Shown here one piece after another: positions 46,868 through 57,830 of a stretch of DNA of 64,000 nt. The notes beneath the pieces are model-generated. The model searched no databases, was not told where the DNA came from, and saw nothing but the letters and a program-made list of their open reading frames with translations. The translations under genes were made by a program, and so were the position numbers. The first letter of the stretch is position 1, and every line of letters begins with the position of its first letter. The DNA is taken from the NCBI GenBank assembly GCA_022818135.1, contig JAFMSR010000007.1, positions 24,865,846 to 24,929,845 on the forward strand, read 5' to 3'. Source of the stretch: Saxidomus purpurata. Lineage: Eukaryota; Mollusca; Bivalvia; Venerida; Veneridae.

Positions 46868-48128
46868 ATTTTAGCTCACATGAACACGTAGTGCTGAAAG
46901 GTGAGCTATTGTGATCGCACTTTGTCCGGCGTCTGTCCCACGTCTGTCGTCTGTTGTCTGTCTATCCCTGATTTCTCGACCAGGTTTAAAAGTGGGTTAT
47001 GTTGGGTTAAAAACAAGGTCATCAAGTCAAATATAAGAAAACCTTCTGAACACTCTAGGGACCATAGTTTACCCCAATCATGCTGACAGTAGGGTTACGT
47101 TTGTCTTGATACTTTCTAGGCCAAGTTCGGAACTGGGTCAAGTATGACTAAAACTAGGTCACTCGGTCAAATAATAGAAAAAGCTTTCAACACTCAAGAA
47201 GCCCTTTTAACCAAGTTATCTTGAAAACTAGTAAGAATGCATTGATGAACTCTAGGTCGAGATCTTAACTGGGTCACGTGAGGTAAAATACTAGGCCATC
47301 AAGTCGAGTCATATCAAAAGCTTGTGAACCCTCTAAAAGCCACAGTTTGTACCCAATTATCTTGAATTTTAGTCAGAATGTATATTTTGGAAAACTTTAT
47401 GTCAAATTCGAAACTGGATTACAAACTCAAATCATAGAAAAACCTTGTAAACACTAAAAGCATTTTGTTCTCAATTATCATGAAAATAGGTCAGGATGTT
47501 TGTCTTGAAGAACTCTAGGTCAAGTTTGAAACTGGGTAACATGTAGTCAAAAACTAGGTAATTAGATCAAGTAATACAATCACCTTGTGAACATTCTAGA
47601 AGCCACATTTTAAGTCAAATCAGCATGTAAATCGATTGGAATGTTTGTTTTGATGATTTTTAGGCTGACATTTGAAACTGGGTCACATGGGGTCTCAAAC
47701 TAGGTTACCAGATAAATAACACAAAAGCCCTCATCAACACTCTAAAGGCCACATTTTACCTCCATTATCAGAATGTATGGCTTGATGACCCCTAAGCCAA
47801 GTTTAAAACTGGGTCAAGTTGTGTCGAAAACCAAGTCATAAGGTCAAATAATAGAGAAACGTTGTGGACACTCCAGCATGAATATTTTGCATCTAAATGT
47901 CTTAAAAGTAGTTTGAGTGTTTGTTTTGATATACTCTAGGTCAAATGTAAATCTTCGTTATTAACTAGGTCACATGGTCTCTCGGTTCAAAATCTATGCT
48001 GAACATATTTTGAAACAAACTTTGGTAAGTTCTCAGCTGAACGTTTGTTTGGTTTGTTTAATACCGTGGCGTGAAGAGCAATAATACGCAGATGAGCGAT
48101 ATAGGGCCATTATTGCCCTCCTGTCCAT
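46868..48128 (+). repeat. Complete-looking family IV element
   Basis: The left end TTTTAGCTCACATGAACACG plus GTGCTGAAAGGTGAGCTATTGTGATCGC has complementary AGCTCAC/GTGAGCT arms and is followed by GTCCGGCGTCTGTCC. About seven diverged ~165 bp units have ACTCTAGGTCAAGTT, GAAACTGGGTCACATG and AACACTCTAGAAGCCACA words. The right end (48,088-48,123) is GATGAGCGATATAGGGCCAT plus TATTGCCCTCCTGT. Confidence 0.9.
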
Positions 48129-48869
48129 GAACCTATGACTCTTAATCAGAGAGAAGTTATGTCATTTATGCTCTATTTCGACTCTCTCAAACGAGCATAT
48201 ATTATTTACAATCTCTCATTATTCACCGTTAACAATAAAAACACAATACAACGTACAGTTAGGCCAGAGGGATCGTATTTGAGCCGTTACAGTAAACCGT
48301 TTATTTGTATAAATGTATATTGATACAATTCAATCTAAGTAACAAAGTACCCCATTTTCATTTACCGAACTGAATTCTTTCCACAGTATTTTTGTTCTTT
48401 ACGACAAGATTAGATTAGAAAATATAAAAGCTACAATTACCGTGTAATTAGATACGTGCCAGTCAGGTGTGCTGCGAGTTGGCTACCCAATCCTACTCCG
48501 AAATGGGAGGGAGAGGTAGGAAGATCCATGGCTCTAGATCAGCGGTTGTTTCATTTACCTACCTGACGTGCAGTAATCTAATTTTGTGACCAAAATCCAA
48601 ATAGATATCTAAATTCATGTTTTATGTGATTACTTAATGTTATTGTTCTTTCTCACAATCTTAATCAAAAATATAACCCAAATGAAAATGTCAAGTAAAG
48701 TAAAGAAATTTGATAACTAGACGGCTTGACAATATACCCTCGAATGGCTAGCTCAACACATGTAACACACTAAAAACACGTGCAAAATTACCGCCAAAAC
48801 TACCAACCGCTACACCTAGAACGCAGTGTATGCTCCGACAATAAATTCATTTAAACTCAGCACTTGACC

Positions 48870-49440
48870 TATTAGGTGAACTAAAGTTATCATCAGTTGT
48901 CTGTCGGTTGTCTGTCCACACTTGCTTTGTTTTCGAAAAATTAAGGTCACGTGGTGAATTCAAACAAAACTCGTGTTAACAATCTGGAAACAATCTGTGA
49001 TTGCAAGAACAAGTATAAATCTTAGTCGACCGAGATCGAAAATTAGGTCACACAGTCACATCAAGAAAAACCCTGTTTACACTCAAAGACCACATTCATT
49101 ATCAAACGTCAGACTGGCGAGAATGTTTGCTTTAATGATTTCTAGTTCAAGTTTGAATCTGGGTAAAACGCTCAAACCATATATCACTGAAGAGAGGTCA
49201 CATTGATTAATAAAGCTTCATTGGCCGGAATGTTTACTTGAATAAATAGATTAAATGTGGGTCATCTTGAATTAAATACTAGTTCACAATGTCTAATTCA
49301 CGAAATATCTTGCTTGTTGAAAAACATACAGCCTAACATGTAAACTTGTCATAATGTTTGTCTTCTTAAGGTCAATTAGAATGTTTGTGTTTATGATATA
49401 TAGTTTATGTTGAATTTCATTCACATAGACCCTTCTTAAT
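48870..49440 (+). repeat. Family IV element, decayed
   Basis: TTGTCTGTCGGTTGTCTGTCC and several units with GGTCACACAGTCACATCAAG, GTTTGAATCTGGGT and TTGAATAAATAG-type words. No right terminus was recognised. Confidence 0.6.
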
Positions 49441-50675
49441 TTTATCTCATGAATAATGATTGAGATATCTTAGAACGAGGCTTGTATGGGTCAGATGTAA
49501 ACAATCTGAGAGAATGGCTACACCATACAGAGAGAGAGATCTTAGCCTAATTCCAGACATAACTTTCTTTTTTTTTTGAAAGTTATATCAAAACAAATAA
49601 ATACTCATCTGGTAAAAAATCTATCAACAAAGGATACAAATATTTTAGTAAAGGATACATCAGTGATATCAAAGGTAATCATAATTATGCATTATTTAAA
49701 AGGTTGTCCAAAACCGTACTATTTACGAGCATAATACGAGACTTACATAATTACAATCTGCCTAGTTAATCTCACACTTACCAAGTTCCTTTAACAGTTC
49801 TTTCAATGATAAATAATTTGTTAATCCTGCGAAAAAGTCAAAAGAGAGAATTTCTTCTGGTCAATTATATAAACATTCATAATAAGAATCAGGTGTCTGA
49901 AACAAACAAAAATGTACTACCGTATTTCATGTAATTTTATTTCAGTTAATCCAAACACTGCTGGGGCAAAAGTGACTGCAAAATGCTACAAGTCCCATTA
50001 AAAAGACTGAACAATCATATAATATACAGGTGATTGATAGAATATCTAATCAATGACAATTGTTTTACATGTTCCATGTACGTGAAAAGTAAAATATTTA
50101 TTCAATATAATTTGATATACTGGTACATGAAAACATTTCTGTGTCACAGTATCTTAATATATCTGCCTGACTCATAATAAGCCCTGTTTTGAATGAGTGA
50201 AGTACTAGTATATGTCTAAGTATATGAACATATATCCATACAAATACTAATTATATTATGGCCATTTCTATGAGATAAATACGAATATTATGGCTATAAA
50301 AATACATTTATCATTTTCAGGGTGAATTTGAAATAGTTGATAGGGATACCATAGTCCAAAGTGCCAGATGTGAGTTTGCTATTCAGCTTGGTGGTTGCTG
50401 TGGGCATATTACTGGCCTCCTGCACCAGCTTGCAAATTTTAAGAAACTTGGTTTGAAGAATTTCAGAGGACATTGCGAAAACCTCATTGCCACAGACATG
50501 GCATATGCCATGAGGAACTCTCATTTCAGGCAAACCAATCCTGGACATCGAAGTCAGTGGCTATTCAAAAAGGGATGAGTCAAGCACAAGTCAACCACCA
50601 AAGACTATAAAGTCAACACTGTACGTTCCTGTGCGTGGTGAGCCAATAAACTCGGCAGAAAATTTCACAATTCTC

Positions 50676-50852
50676 CCCCCCCCCCCCCCTTATTTTATTA
50701 AAAAAAAAAAAAAAAAAAAATTTAAATTTTTTCTTTTTTTTTTAATTTTTTTTTTTTTTCCCAAAAAAAAATAAACCCCCACCAATTTTTAATATTTTTT
50801 TCTCCCCCCCCCCCCCCCCAAAATATTATAAATTCCCCCCCCCCCCCCCAAA
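50676..50852. other. Homopolymer-scrambled block, probable sequence artefact
   Basis: Long runs of C (13-16), A (about 21) and T (up to 14) alternate with short C/A/T words and almost no G. No biological repeat I know has this texture, and it replaces coding sequence of the SWIM-YqaJ gene. It is most likely a low-quality consensus or gap-fill stretch. Confidence 0.7.
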
Positions 50853-51108
50853 GACACAACAAGTTAGCTGGTTTAACACTTTCCTTGAGTGACATTAGTA
50901 AGTTTGAAGAGAAGACACGAGATCAGAGTAACAATCAGCTTTAGTATAAAATAAGGAGACATCGACTGACAGCTTCCAATATAAAAACAAAAATAATATC
51001 AAACAGGGAAAGCCACGTACCAATATAATCCGAATTTACAAACGCAGGAAGGATGAGGAGATTCTTGCAAAGCAGCTGCAATCCACCAGACGTGTTGCTA
51101 CTGCAGCA

Positions 51109-51546
51109 ATGAAACATGGACTTGCCAATGAGCCAATCGCAGCAAAGGCTTACGCAAAAGCTATGGACGACAGTGTCAACTTGTACCCATGTGGTGTAGT
51201 TGTTAACTTATGGTCACCATGGATAGCAGCTAGTCCTGATAGGAAAACATACAACCCTGCACGGGAACCCACATTCGGTTTATTCGAAATAAAATGTTCA
51301 GTTGTAGCAAGTGTTTTGGAGGCAAAAATTTTTAACAAAGGTGTTGATGGACAGTTGCGTTTGAAAAGAAACCACGACTACTACTACCAGATACTTACTC
51401 AAATGGCAACATGTGGTCTAGAATGGTGTGACATTTTTGTTTGGTGTACAAATGATCATCATCTAGAAACTGTATATTTTAATAAAGACGTTTGGGATGC
51501 TGTTAAAGATAAAGTTGATGCATTCTTCTTTACATACTTTATTTGA
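51109..51546 (+). CDS. Open YqaJ-domain reading frame
   Basis: 145 codons from an internal methionine to TGA, the longest intact coding stretch of the transposon. Motifs in order are GLANEPIAAKAYA, PWIAASPDRKTYN, FGLFEIKC, YYYQILTQMATCG and CDIFVWC. It would encode the nuclease core only, because the SWIM region and the YqaJ N-terminus are disrupted. It is listed separately because the catalytic set (E, D, ExK, Q) is complete here. Confidence 0.85.
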   Translation: MKHGLANEPIAAKAYAKAMDDSVNLYPCGVVVNLWSPWIAASPDRKTYNPAREPTFGLFEIKCSVVASVLEAKIFNKGVDGQLRLKRNHDYYYQILTQMATCGLEWCDIFVWCTNDHHLETVYFNKDVWDAVKDKVDAFFFTYFI

Positions 51547-51675
51547 GTTGTTGTTAAACATATATATCCAGAATACAATATCCAGAAATGTGCAATTCAA
51601 ACATACATTGCATACAAATACAAATACACATTACTTTAAATGATATACTGTCTTGTTTAAATGTTTACTTCTCGA

Positions 51676-52333
51676 TTAATTCTGACGATTTCTTAGAACC
51701 CAGCCAAATTGCCAATTCAGGACAATAGGTCCTTCAGAATTTGACAACAAGCACGCTACAGATAAAACTTTACGTAGAGTAAACCCTTTGTCTGCCATGA
51801 CGTCATCACCTTCTTCCAAAAGACCAAGAATGCCACAGTGTTTAGTGATTTCAACATCAAAAATGCATCCAGTATATAATGTTGATGCAAAGGTGACCAT
51901 ACCATGAGGTGCAATCCCTATTAAACATTTAAATGTACACGCGCTTTTGTAGGGAGGGTACAGTTGATATTTTAAAACAAGTGGTGCTGAGTGTTGCGTT
52001 TTTATTTCAGTGCAATCTATAATAACCTTTGTTTTTGGATACAGTTATTTTAAGCACTCTGGCATGTACAAAACTTTTACCCATGTCAAAATATTTCTAC
52101 TAACAGTTGATACTAAACTGTCTAATCGCACACCCAGGTCTTGTTCAAGCAAATCAACTCTAAGCCTACACATGAACATGAAAAACTCATCGATTAGAAT
52201 CATGTTTCCTTTTCGGCCTGCCAAAGAAAATGCTTGCACTGGTTTATGATATAACATTTGCATATTGCTAGCTGATAGAGAATCACAATCTCTGCTATCC
52301 TCGGAAATGCTTGGCGCAGTTTCATCAAGTGAA
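51676..52333 (-). pseudogene. DDE (Tnp_4-type) transposase domain with nonsense codon and internal deletion
   Basis: The minus-strand exon after acceptor tgcatcttttcag begins SLDETAPSISED and runs through a helix-turn-helix-like part (GRKGNMILIDEFFMFMCRLR, VSRNILTWV) to YMPECLK. An in-frame TAA at 52,045-52,047 follows, then the same frame continues YPKTKVIIDCTEI (first catalytic Asp, codon 52,015-52,017), SACTFKCLIGIAPHG and GDDVMADKGF (second Asp, codon 51,790-51,792). The text then jumps to VACLLSNSEGPIV, typical of the extreme C-terminus. About 100 residues that should hold the catalytic Glu are therefore deleted. The gene cannot encode an active transposase. Confidence 0.85.
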
Positions 52334-52462
52334 CTGAAAAGATGCACCCACTTTCATGAGGATTTTAATTTCGTTTTATATTGATAAATAAACAACATTA
52401 CATATCACTCGAGAATGAAATTATGCAAGTCATATCACTTTAACAAATAACTGGACTGCTTA

Positions 52463-52577
52463 CCACTGAACTTTTTCTGGTGTAGACAATACTTTTCGTT
52501 CTAATTTTCTTCTTTTGGGTGTCTGGTCTGTCCAATCAAATATAGTTAGACCACTGCCCCTTTTCAATCTTCTCCTT
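52463..52577 (-). pseudogene. Middle exon of the transposase gene (nuclear-localisation-like)
   Basis: The minus strand reads RRRLKRGSGLTIFDWTDQTP and KRRKLERKVLSTPEKVQ before a GTAAGC donor. The basic clusters (RRRLKR, KRRKLERK) are NLS-like, and the segment links the THAP finger to the DDE exon. Exact 5' border uncertain. Confidence 0.65.
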
Positions 52578-52885
52578 AGTGGATTTCAGCCTGTGTAGTC
52601 ATATTTTAAATTAGTGAAATGCTTTTCAGATACAACAGTTGATTTTCACTGAACATTGAAATTATAATATGTACGGTAATGTATGTCTATAATGACACAG
52701 CTCATTTTCATTTAATTATTGATTATCAAATACTCAATTGATTAATATACCATGTTAGTCTTCTTTGAGGTAATAGTATTAAATTTCTTTAAATCATGCC
52801 AAAACTTTTATTAAACAATAGCAAGTATTTCATTTATACCAGACAGTCCAATATATGTACAGAATATAAAAAAAATCAAGTTTAC

Positions 52886-53047
52886 CTGAAACAAAGGCCG
52901 ATTATCTCGTCGGATTTTAATTATCAATTGTTTTCTAAGATTCTCATCAGTTGTAAAATGGTTTAAACTTATTTTATCATATCTACCATTTGAATTGCAC
53001 ATTGGTACACAACAGAAATAATTAGAGATTCTTTCATTAATCGCCAT
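52886..53047 (-). pseudogene. THAP zinc-finger first exon of the transposase gene
   Basis: The minus strand starts at an ATG (53,047) with MAINERISNYFCCVPMCNSN, then LNHFTTDENLRKQLIIKIRR and NRPLFQ, before a GTAAAC donor (52,885). The C-x2-4-C pair, the HF-like word and the IKIRRDN basic helix match the N-terminal half of a THAP finger. The CxxH half expected in the next exon was not found. Confidence 0.75.
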
Positions 53048-53129
53048 GTTTACTGAAAAGACACTGGCTGGAGTGTTTACAAATGACCAATACAAGCCTC
53101 GCTTTGAGAATTGAATGCCATAAATTGAG

Positions 53130-53200
53130 AGTGGTCTATTGGGTCATAAGTAGGGGATGTTCTTAAGTTAGCGATATAGGGCCATCTTTAACTGTGAATT
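53130..53200 (+). repeat. Isolated shared terminus motif
   Basis: TTAAGTTAGCGATATAGGGCCATCTTTAAC is the right end of a tandem-core element whose body is not recognised. It lies just outside the THAP end of the transposon. Confidence 0.5.
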
Positions 53201-53209
53201 GTTTTCTGT

Positions 53210-54150
53210 TATATTATGTTTTCTGGGTAAGAGCACAATTGTTTACAGAAACTGTTATCAATTGTTGTTTGTCAATACAAATTAATGTTGCACTGTCGTA
53301 TTTCTCTTAAAACGCTTACATTTATATTATCTATTATGTCCCTTCATTTTTGCATCGTATAACAGTAAATGGGTTTTCAATGTACTGTATATCAGTGTAC
53401 TTTTGTTGCATATAGAAACATAAGAATTTAGCCGTCAGAAACAAGTAGCACTGATTTAATTTAAATCCGACAATAAAGTTATTTATAACTGTAACTTGCA
53501 GAAGAAAATTAACCCCTCGGAGATAAGGGTCCAGTGGGGTGGTGAAAAATTTTAATATTGCGTAAGAAATGGTCAAACCAACCCACTTTCCAGACGTTCT
53601 TTTTCAGTGATTTGATTCATTCGGCGGTAAACACTAGTAGAACAATGGCTAAATTTGGACAAGTGGCGTATAAGATACATCAGAATGAAATTTGTTTGTC
53701 AAACTTTGGCATTCCGTTTAAGTTTAAGGTGATTGTGTGCTACAATAGCACTTACTTGTGTTAATGACATTCACGTACCATAATACGTTATGTTTGTTAG
53801 AAACCTTTATAATTATGAGAACTACTACTTTGTAAGCAATAGGTAAAAGTGTTGTGGTGAATACGTCACTGTTGTCTTTCTGAGCAATAAAAGTATATAT
53901 ACATTCAATTACTAGAGACTTTAGTAATATGCTAATTGTAATTGATATCAAATGAAATAATCTGGGAGTATATTGTCTCAGGAGATATTAATGATTTTAG
54001 TTTGTCGGAAATATACAGAAGGAGTCAGCCATTTAGATCATACACTGATCGACTATTTGCAATGTATTGAATGGAAATTATCTCCTCATAAATATATAAG
54101 ACCACAGTGGATTTCCGTTGGCCAATAAAGGTGCACTAAGACCTGTTTGT
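53210..54150. other. Intron D-E, no further feature
   Basis: The frame 53558-53764 has an in-frame methionine peptide (MAKFGQVAYKIHQNE) followed by a possible GT donor, but no domain or partner exon is recognisable. Confidence 0.3.
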
Positions 54151-54160
54151 TTTTTTACAG

Positions 54161-54267
54161 AGAAACAAGAAAGGTCCTGATTCGGTCGACTTCTGAAGCG
54201 ATAGATAATGATACTGCAGCAGTTCCCTCAACTAAAACTCCAGAAACAAGTGAACAGTTACCACTAG
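54161..54267 (+). CDS. Exon E: Ser/Thr-rich stalk
   Basis: Acceptor gtttttttacag (ending 54160), donor GTATCC (54268). It enters in phase 2 and leaves in phase 1, fitting D and F exactly. It reads ETRKVLIRSTSEAIDNDTAA then VPSTKTPETSEQLPL. There is no cysteine and high Ser/Thr/Pro, typical of an O-glycosylated linker between the cysteine-rich blocks and the Kazal module. One NDT N-glycosylation site. Confidence 0.7.
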
Positions 54268-54439
54268 GTATCCTATTTCTAATTTACATGCTTTGTTGAA
54301 TAGTTGCTGCAATTGTTAAAACACTTATTGACACAGTTTCATTATGAATGTTTCTGATGATATAAACAATATTACTGAAAATATATCCAACTGTTAAATT
54401 TTAATTGGGGTATTTGAACATTATGGTCATCTAAGTATT

Positions 54440-54830
54440 TGTCATACCCCCATGAAGTTTTCGGGGGTATACTGGAATCACCCTGTTAGGTCGGAGTGTT
54501 GCTATAATATGACCGACTGTCAGAGCTTAAATAGATAAAATCTCTGAAAATCTGCTTCTCCAAAACCACAGGCTAGAGCTTAATTGTTTGGTGTGAAGCT
54601 ATGTCTAGCGCACCGTTAGAGTCAATATTTGACAGCCCGAGGTAGGGGAGGGGGGCAATCATTTTATATAGATTCCTATTGGAAAACCTTTAAAAATCTT
54701 CTACTCAAAAAGCACAATTAATAGAGCTTAGATATGCGGTGTGTAACATTGTCTAGTAGACTTCTACCAAGTATATTTAAATCATGCCCATGGTGTCAAA
54801 ATTGACCAAGGGTCAGGAAGAAATGGATGG
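54440..54830 (+). repeat. Family III element with hairpin left end
   Basis: TCATACCCCCATGAAGTTTTCGGGGGTATACTGGAATCACC has complementary TACCCCC/GGGGGTA arms. The following units have GAGCTTAATTGTTTGGTGTG, AGACTTCTACCAAG and TTAAATCATGCCCATGG. Confidence 0.65.
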
Positions 54831-55019
54831 ATAGTGTGCTTTATTAAGAGCGAATTAATCTGGTCGGAAAATGAGGCATGCAGACAGGAACGTTGTGCTT
54901 CTGTACGACAACGCGACATCGCATCCTTGTGATCTGAATTTTACGAATTAGTGTTTTTGTCAGTAAATAGATACTTTAGACCAAGGGATAATCCAGAGCA
55001 TATATTAGTTCTAAAGAAT

Positions 55020-55710
55020 TTCCCTAATTCATATTGTTTTCCTCTTTACCCCGTCTGTCCGCATTACCTTTCCGTCTCTTCGTAATCAAAACCTCTTGAT
55101 AGATTTAATCACACTGGATGAGAAGCAGGATGAAGTTTAGTTGTGCATATTGTAATTTGGAGTCATGTGAGTAGAGGTCAAGGTCATTGACACCTGTATT
55201 GTTAAAGCATGTAATTTGAAAAAATATTGTCAGTTCTTCGTATCCAAAACACCTTGTTGAGTTCATGTAACCTAATGGGAGGCATCAGTATGAATTCTAG
55301 TTATGCATATTGTAATTTAGGGTCATTTTGTTAGAAATCTAGATCACGAGGTCGTGTATTGTGATTAAATTTTGGTTGCTCTTCAAATCAAAATCACCTT
55401 GTTGTTTTTTATCAAACTGGGATGTGAAGTATCTGTGTGAAGTAGTGTTGTTCAAATAACAATTTGGGGTCACATAGTCAAATGTCATTGTCACAGGGAC
55501 CTGAAATGTGAACACAATATTGTCTGTGCTTCATGAACCTCTTGTTGGCTTTTCATCTGACCTGCTTGGAATTATCAGTATCAAGTGGAATTTTGCATAA
55601 TTTAGGATAACCAAATGGTCAAAGGTCAAATTCACAGGGGCTTGTAGGTAGAAAATATTGTCTGCTCTTTATTTCTAAAATCCTTTTCATCAAACATGGT
55701 TAAATTTTCT
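55020..55710 (+). repeat. Family V tandem array (four to five units)
   Basis: Units of about 150 bp with CTTCGTAATCAAAACCTC, TTAGTTGTGCATATTGTAATTTGG and GTCAAGGTCA. The array closes with AAATTTTCTGGAGGGGGCATT at 55,703. The frame 55696-55896 begins in it and is unsupported. Confidence 0.75.
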
Positions 55711-55719
55711 GGAGGGGGC

Positions 55720-57060
55720 ATTTCTACCCCAGTGATTGTTTCATCCGGGAGAGATTGGGGTAGGGGTAGGGATAGGGAAGACTTGTGGTTTTGTTTTCAA
55801 AAAGATCTATTGTGTCAAAGATGTAAACTCTGTGTCAAGTGCGTATCATTGCTTGATTCTGTTCTATGGATAGGGAGTTCTGTTATGGAAGTTTAACCAT
55901 AAACTGTGACCAGATGCCTCACAAAAGCTGGAGTAACTGGGTTCGATCCGGACGACAGTTATGATAAAGATGAAAACATTCAAACTTAGTTAAAGAAAGC
56001 AGCACAACCAAACATTGAGTTTAAAAGTGTCATGAATGCAGATGAGCATTTAGATGTTGACATTTGAGTTTTAGATGACTGATCTCCCTCAGGACGACTT
56101 AGGTAGAGATGAGGATGAATTATAAAGACACTCTATGAAATGTTAGTGCTTCCTTAAACTCTGTTTATATTTAAATAAATATCAGAGAAATGAATCACAT
56201 TGTTGTGCATTGAAAGTTTGTGAAAAGTTCATAGAGACATGGTTCTGAAAATATACATGAGAAACGTAGTTTATATTCAAACGACTATGCTGATATCAGA
56301 ACTGTAATGTTTTTATTCATAATGTTATTCATTGAATATTGTTTGTAATATATGCAATGAATAACTGACCAATATATACACCTATTTTCGAGAGAAATTG
56401 GATGGTGTGTACATTTGTTGGAAAAGAAGCATTGGTGTACAAATAGGAACATTTAAATACTAGTAAAACTGACATTTACAGAAATAAAATAAAATCTGAT
56501 ATGTCTGCTAGTTTACATCATTTCAATTAAGCTAGTATTTGATTGGAAGTTGGTTACTCATCAACTGTCACTGAAATGACAAGTAGAATATATAACAAAT
56601 TTTGAATGAAGAATCATACTTTAAGTCACCTTTTCATAGGATAATACCAAATGAAAAAGGTCAATAAAATACGCTTGCGTATTCTGTCTTTCTCGAACGG
56701 TTTTATAATTTTAAGAAGTAGATAGGTCATATTTATCAGCATAATATTTTGTCACGGCCAAACGAGTTTAAATAAGAAGTGTAGAGTAATGATATTTTCT
56801 CGACAGTGAAAAATGGTCAACATTATGAGTAATACATCTAATAAGAAAAACAATATTGTGTTACCATAAAATATAGCTATCAATCGCTTTCATGTACTCA
56901 AGATTAACGATTTCGGGCATTTCTGTGCGTTGAATGATTTTCAAGAATAAGATAACTTGCAGACTTCATGTTTCAACTTACGGTGATTTCCAACCTAAGG
57001 GACCAAAGATTACATTTTGAATATCATTTTATGCGGCGGAAAATATAGCTGCGTTTCAGA
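55720..57060. other. Intron E-F, no further feature
   Basis: Nothing supported except AT-rich intron sequence. Confidence 0.35.
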
Positions 57061-57082
57061 GTTCATTTACAGCTAAAATTAA

Positions 57083-57548
57083 TGACAAAATGAATGATTT
57101 TAAGGAAAAGGGTTGTTTAACATAGCTGTTCTCTGCTTAAAGATAAAACCCTTTTACAAGATATTCTTTAGGACGAAACACAACTGTATTAATTTCATCT
57201 GGCGGAGATGTGAAGAACTAGTAAGATTCACTGGATGTGATCCATGTAAATAATTGATCGTATTATAAAATATGTGAGTCACAGCCAAGTCTGAAAACTT
57301 AAGACTTTCGGTGACTGACAAAATGAATGATTTTAAGGAAAAGGGTTGTTTAACATAGCTGTTCTCTGCTTAAAGATAAAACCCTTTTACAAGATATTCT
57401 TTAGGACGAAACACAACTGTATTAATTTCATCTGGCGGAGATGTGAAGAACTAGTAAGATTCACTGGATGTGATCCATGTAAATAATTGATCGTATTATA
57501 AAATATGTGAGTCACAGCCAAGTCTGAAAACTTAAGACTTTCGGTGAC
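57083..57548 (+). repeat. Two apparently identical 233 bp tandem copies
   Basis: The unit beginning TGACAAAATGAATGATTTTA and ending ACTTTCGGTGAC occurs at 57,083-57,315 and 57,316-57,548. I saw no difference by eye. It ends 57 bp before exon F. Either a very recent duplication or an assembly duplication. Confidence 0.95.
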
Positions 57549-57605
57549 TGACTAGAAAATAACCTTTATGTTTATAGGTAACTTAATAAGGTATAAATAT
57601 TTCAG

Positions 57606-57830
57606 AATGTGATGAAGAATGTGAAGAATACCAAATATGTGACAGTGGAAAATGTGTATGTCGAGAAGTTTGTGCAGCAGTTTATGATCCAGTCTGTGGT
57701 TATCATGAGAAATCTGACACATTTGATACCTTTTCTTCAAAATGTGAGTTAAGAAGACACTACTGTCAACAGAAAATGTTCTTTTTCTATGCCAATGGTG
57801 AATGCAAGAAAAATAAAGAAAAAGAGAAAG
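57606..57830 (+). CDS. Exon F: follistatin-like/Kazal module
   Basis: Acceptor ataaatatttcag (ending 57605), donor GTAAAA (57831), phase 1-1, about 75 codons. The N-terminal part ECDEECEEYQICDSGKCVC matches the FOLN-type cysteine pattern. Then comes a Kazal domain: CREVCAAVYDPVCGYHEKSD, FSSKCELRRHYC and FFFYANGEC, with the diagnostic YDPVCG and C-x-L spacing. FOLN plus Kazal is the follistatin module found in extracellular matrix and TMEFF-like proteins, where it can bind TGF-beta family ligands or inhibit serine proteases. The exon ends in a lysine-rich segment (KKNKEKEK). The reactive-site loop cannot be judged. Confidence 0.9.

Larger units (their letters stand above)
50321..51546 (+). pseudogene. 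SWIM zinc finger-YqaJ nuclease gene of the transposon, broken upstream of an intact nuclease core
   Basis: Acceptor tcattttcag (ending 50320) opens GEFEIVDRDTIVQSARCEF, then GGCCGHITGLLHQLANFKKL, a SWIM-like CxC...CxH finger with one cysteine replaced. A frame shift near 50,455 leads into DIAKTSLPQTWHMP, where a TGA at 50,511 stands for an expected arginine (CGA to TGA). GTLISGKPILDIEVSGYSKR follows. The homopolymer block at 50,676-50,852 interrupts the gene. Downstream SDISKFEEKTRDQ then a TAG and RRHRLTAS, with a further frame shift. From 51,109 the YqaJ core is open (145 codons) with E8 (GLANEP), D44 (SPD), E60-x-K62 (EIKC) and Q94 (YYYQIL), the residues expected of the lambda-exonuclease-like fold. 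A leading exon with AGAKVTAKCYKS may lie at 49,947-50,030. Confidence 0.8.
49945..53050. mobile_element. Decayed two-gene DNA transposon (ISL2EU/PHIS-type): SWIM-YqaJ plus THAP-DDE
   Basis: A plus-strand SWIM-YqaJ gene (about 49.95-51.55 kb) and a minus-strand THAP-DDE transposase gene (53.05-51.68 kb) face each other tail to tail, with about 130 bp between. ISL2EU-type elements of the PIF/Harbinger-ISL2EU-Spy group are known to pair a DDE transposase with a YqaJ nuclease gene. Both genes carry lesions. It lies wholly inside the intron between exons D and E of the main gene. Terminal inverted repeats and target duplication were not found by eye, so the borders are the outermost coding signals. 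Confidence 0.8.

Noticed and set aside
50294..50548. Minus-strand frame with CHVCGNE
   Set aside because: The plus strand reads as a SWIM finger and LPQTWHMP, in line with the downstream YqaJ gene; the minus frame is its shadow.
53558..53764. Possible first exon with MAKFGQVAYKIHQNE
   Set aside because: No domain, partner exon or acceptor could be linked to it.
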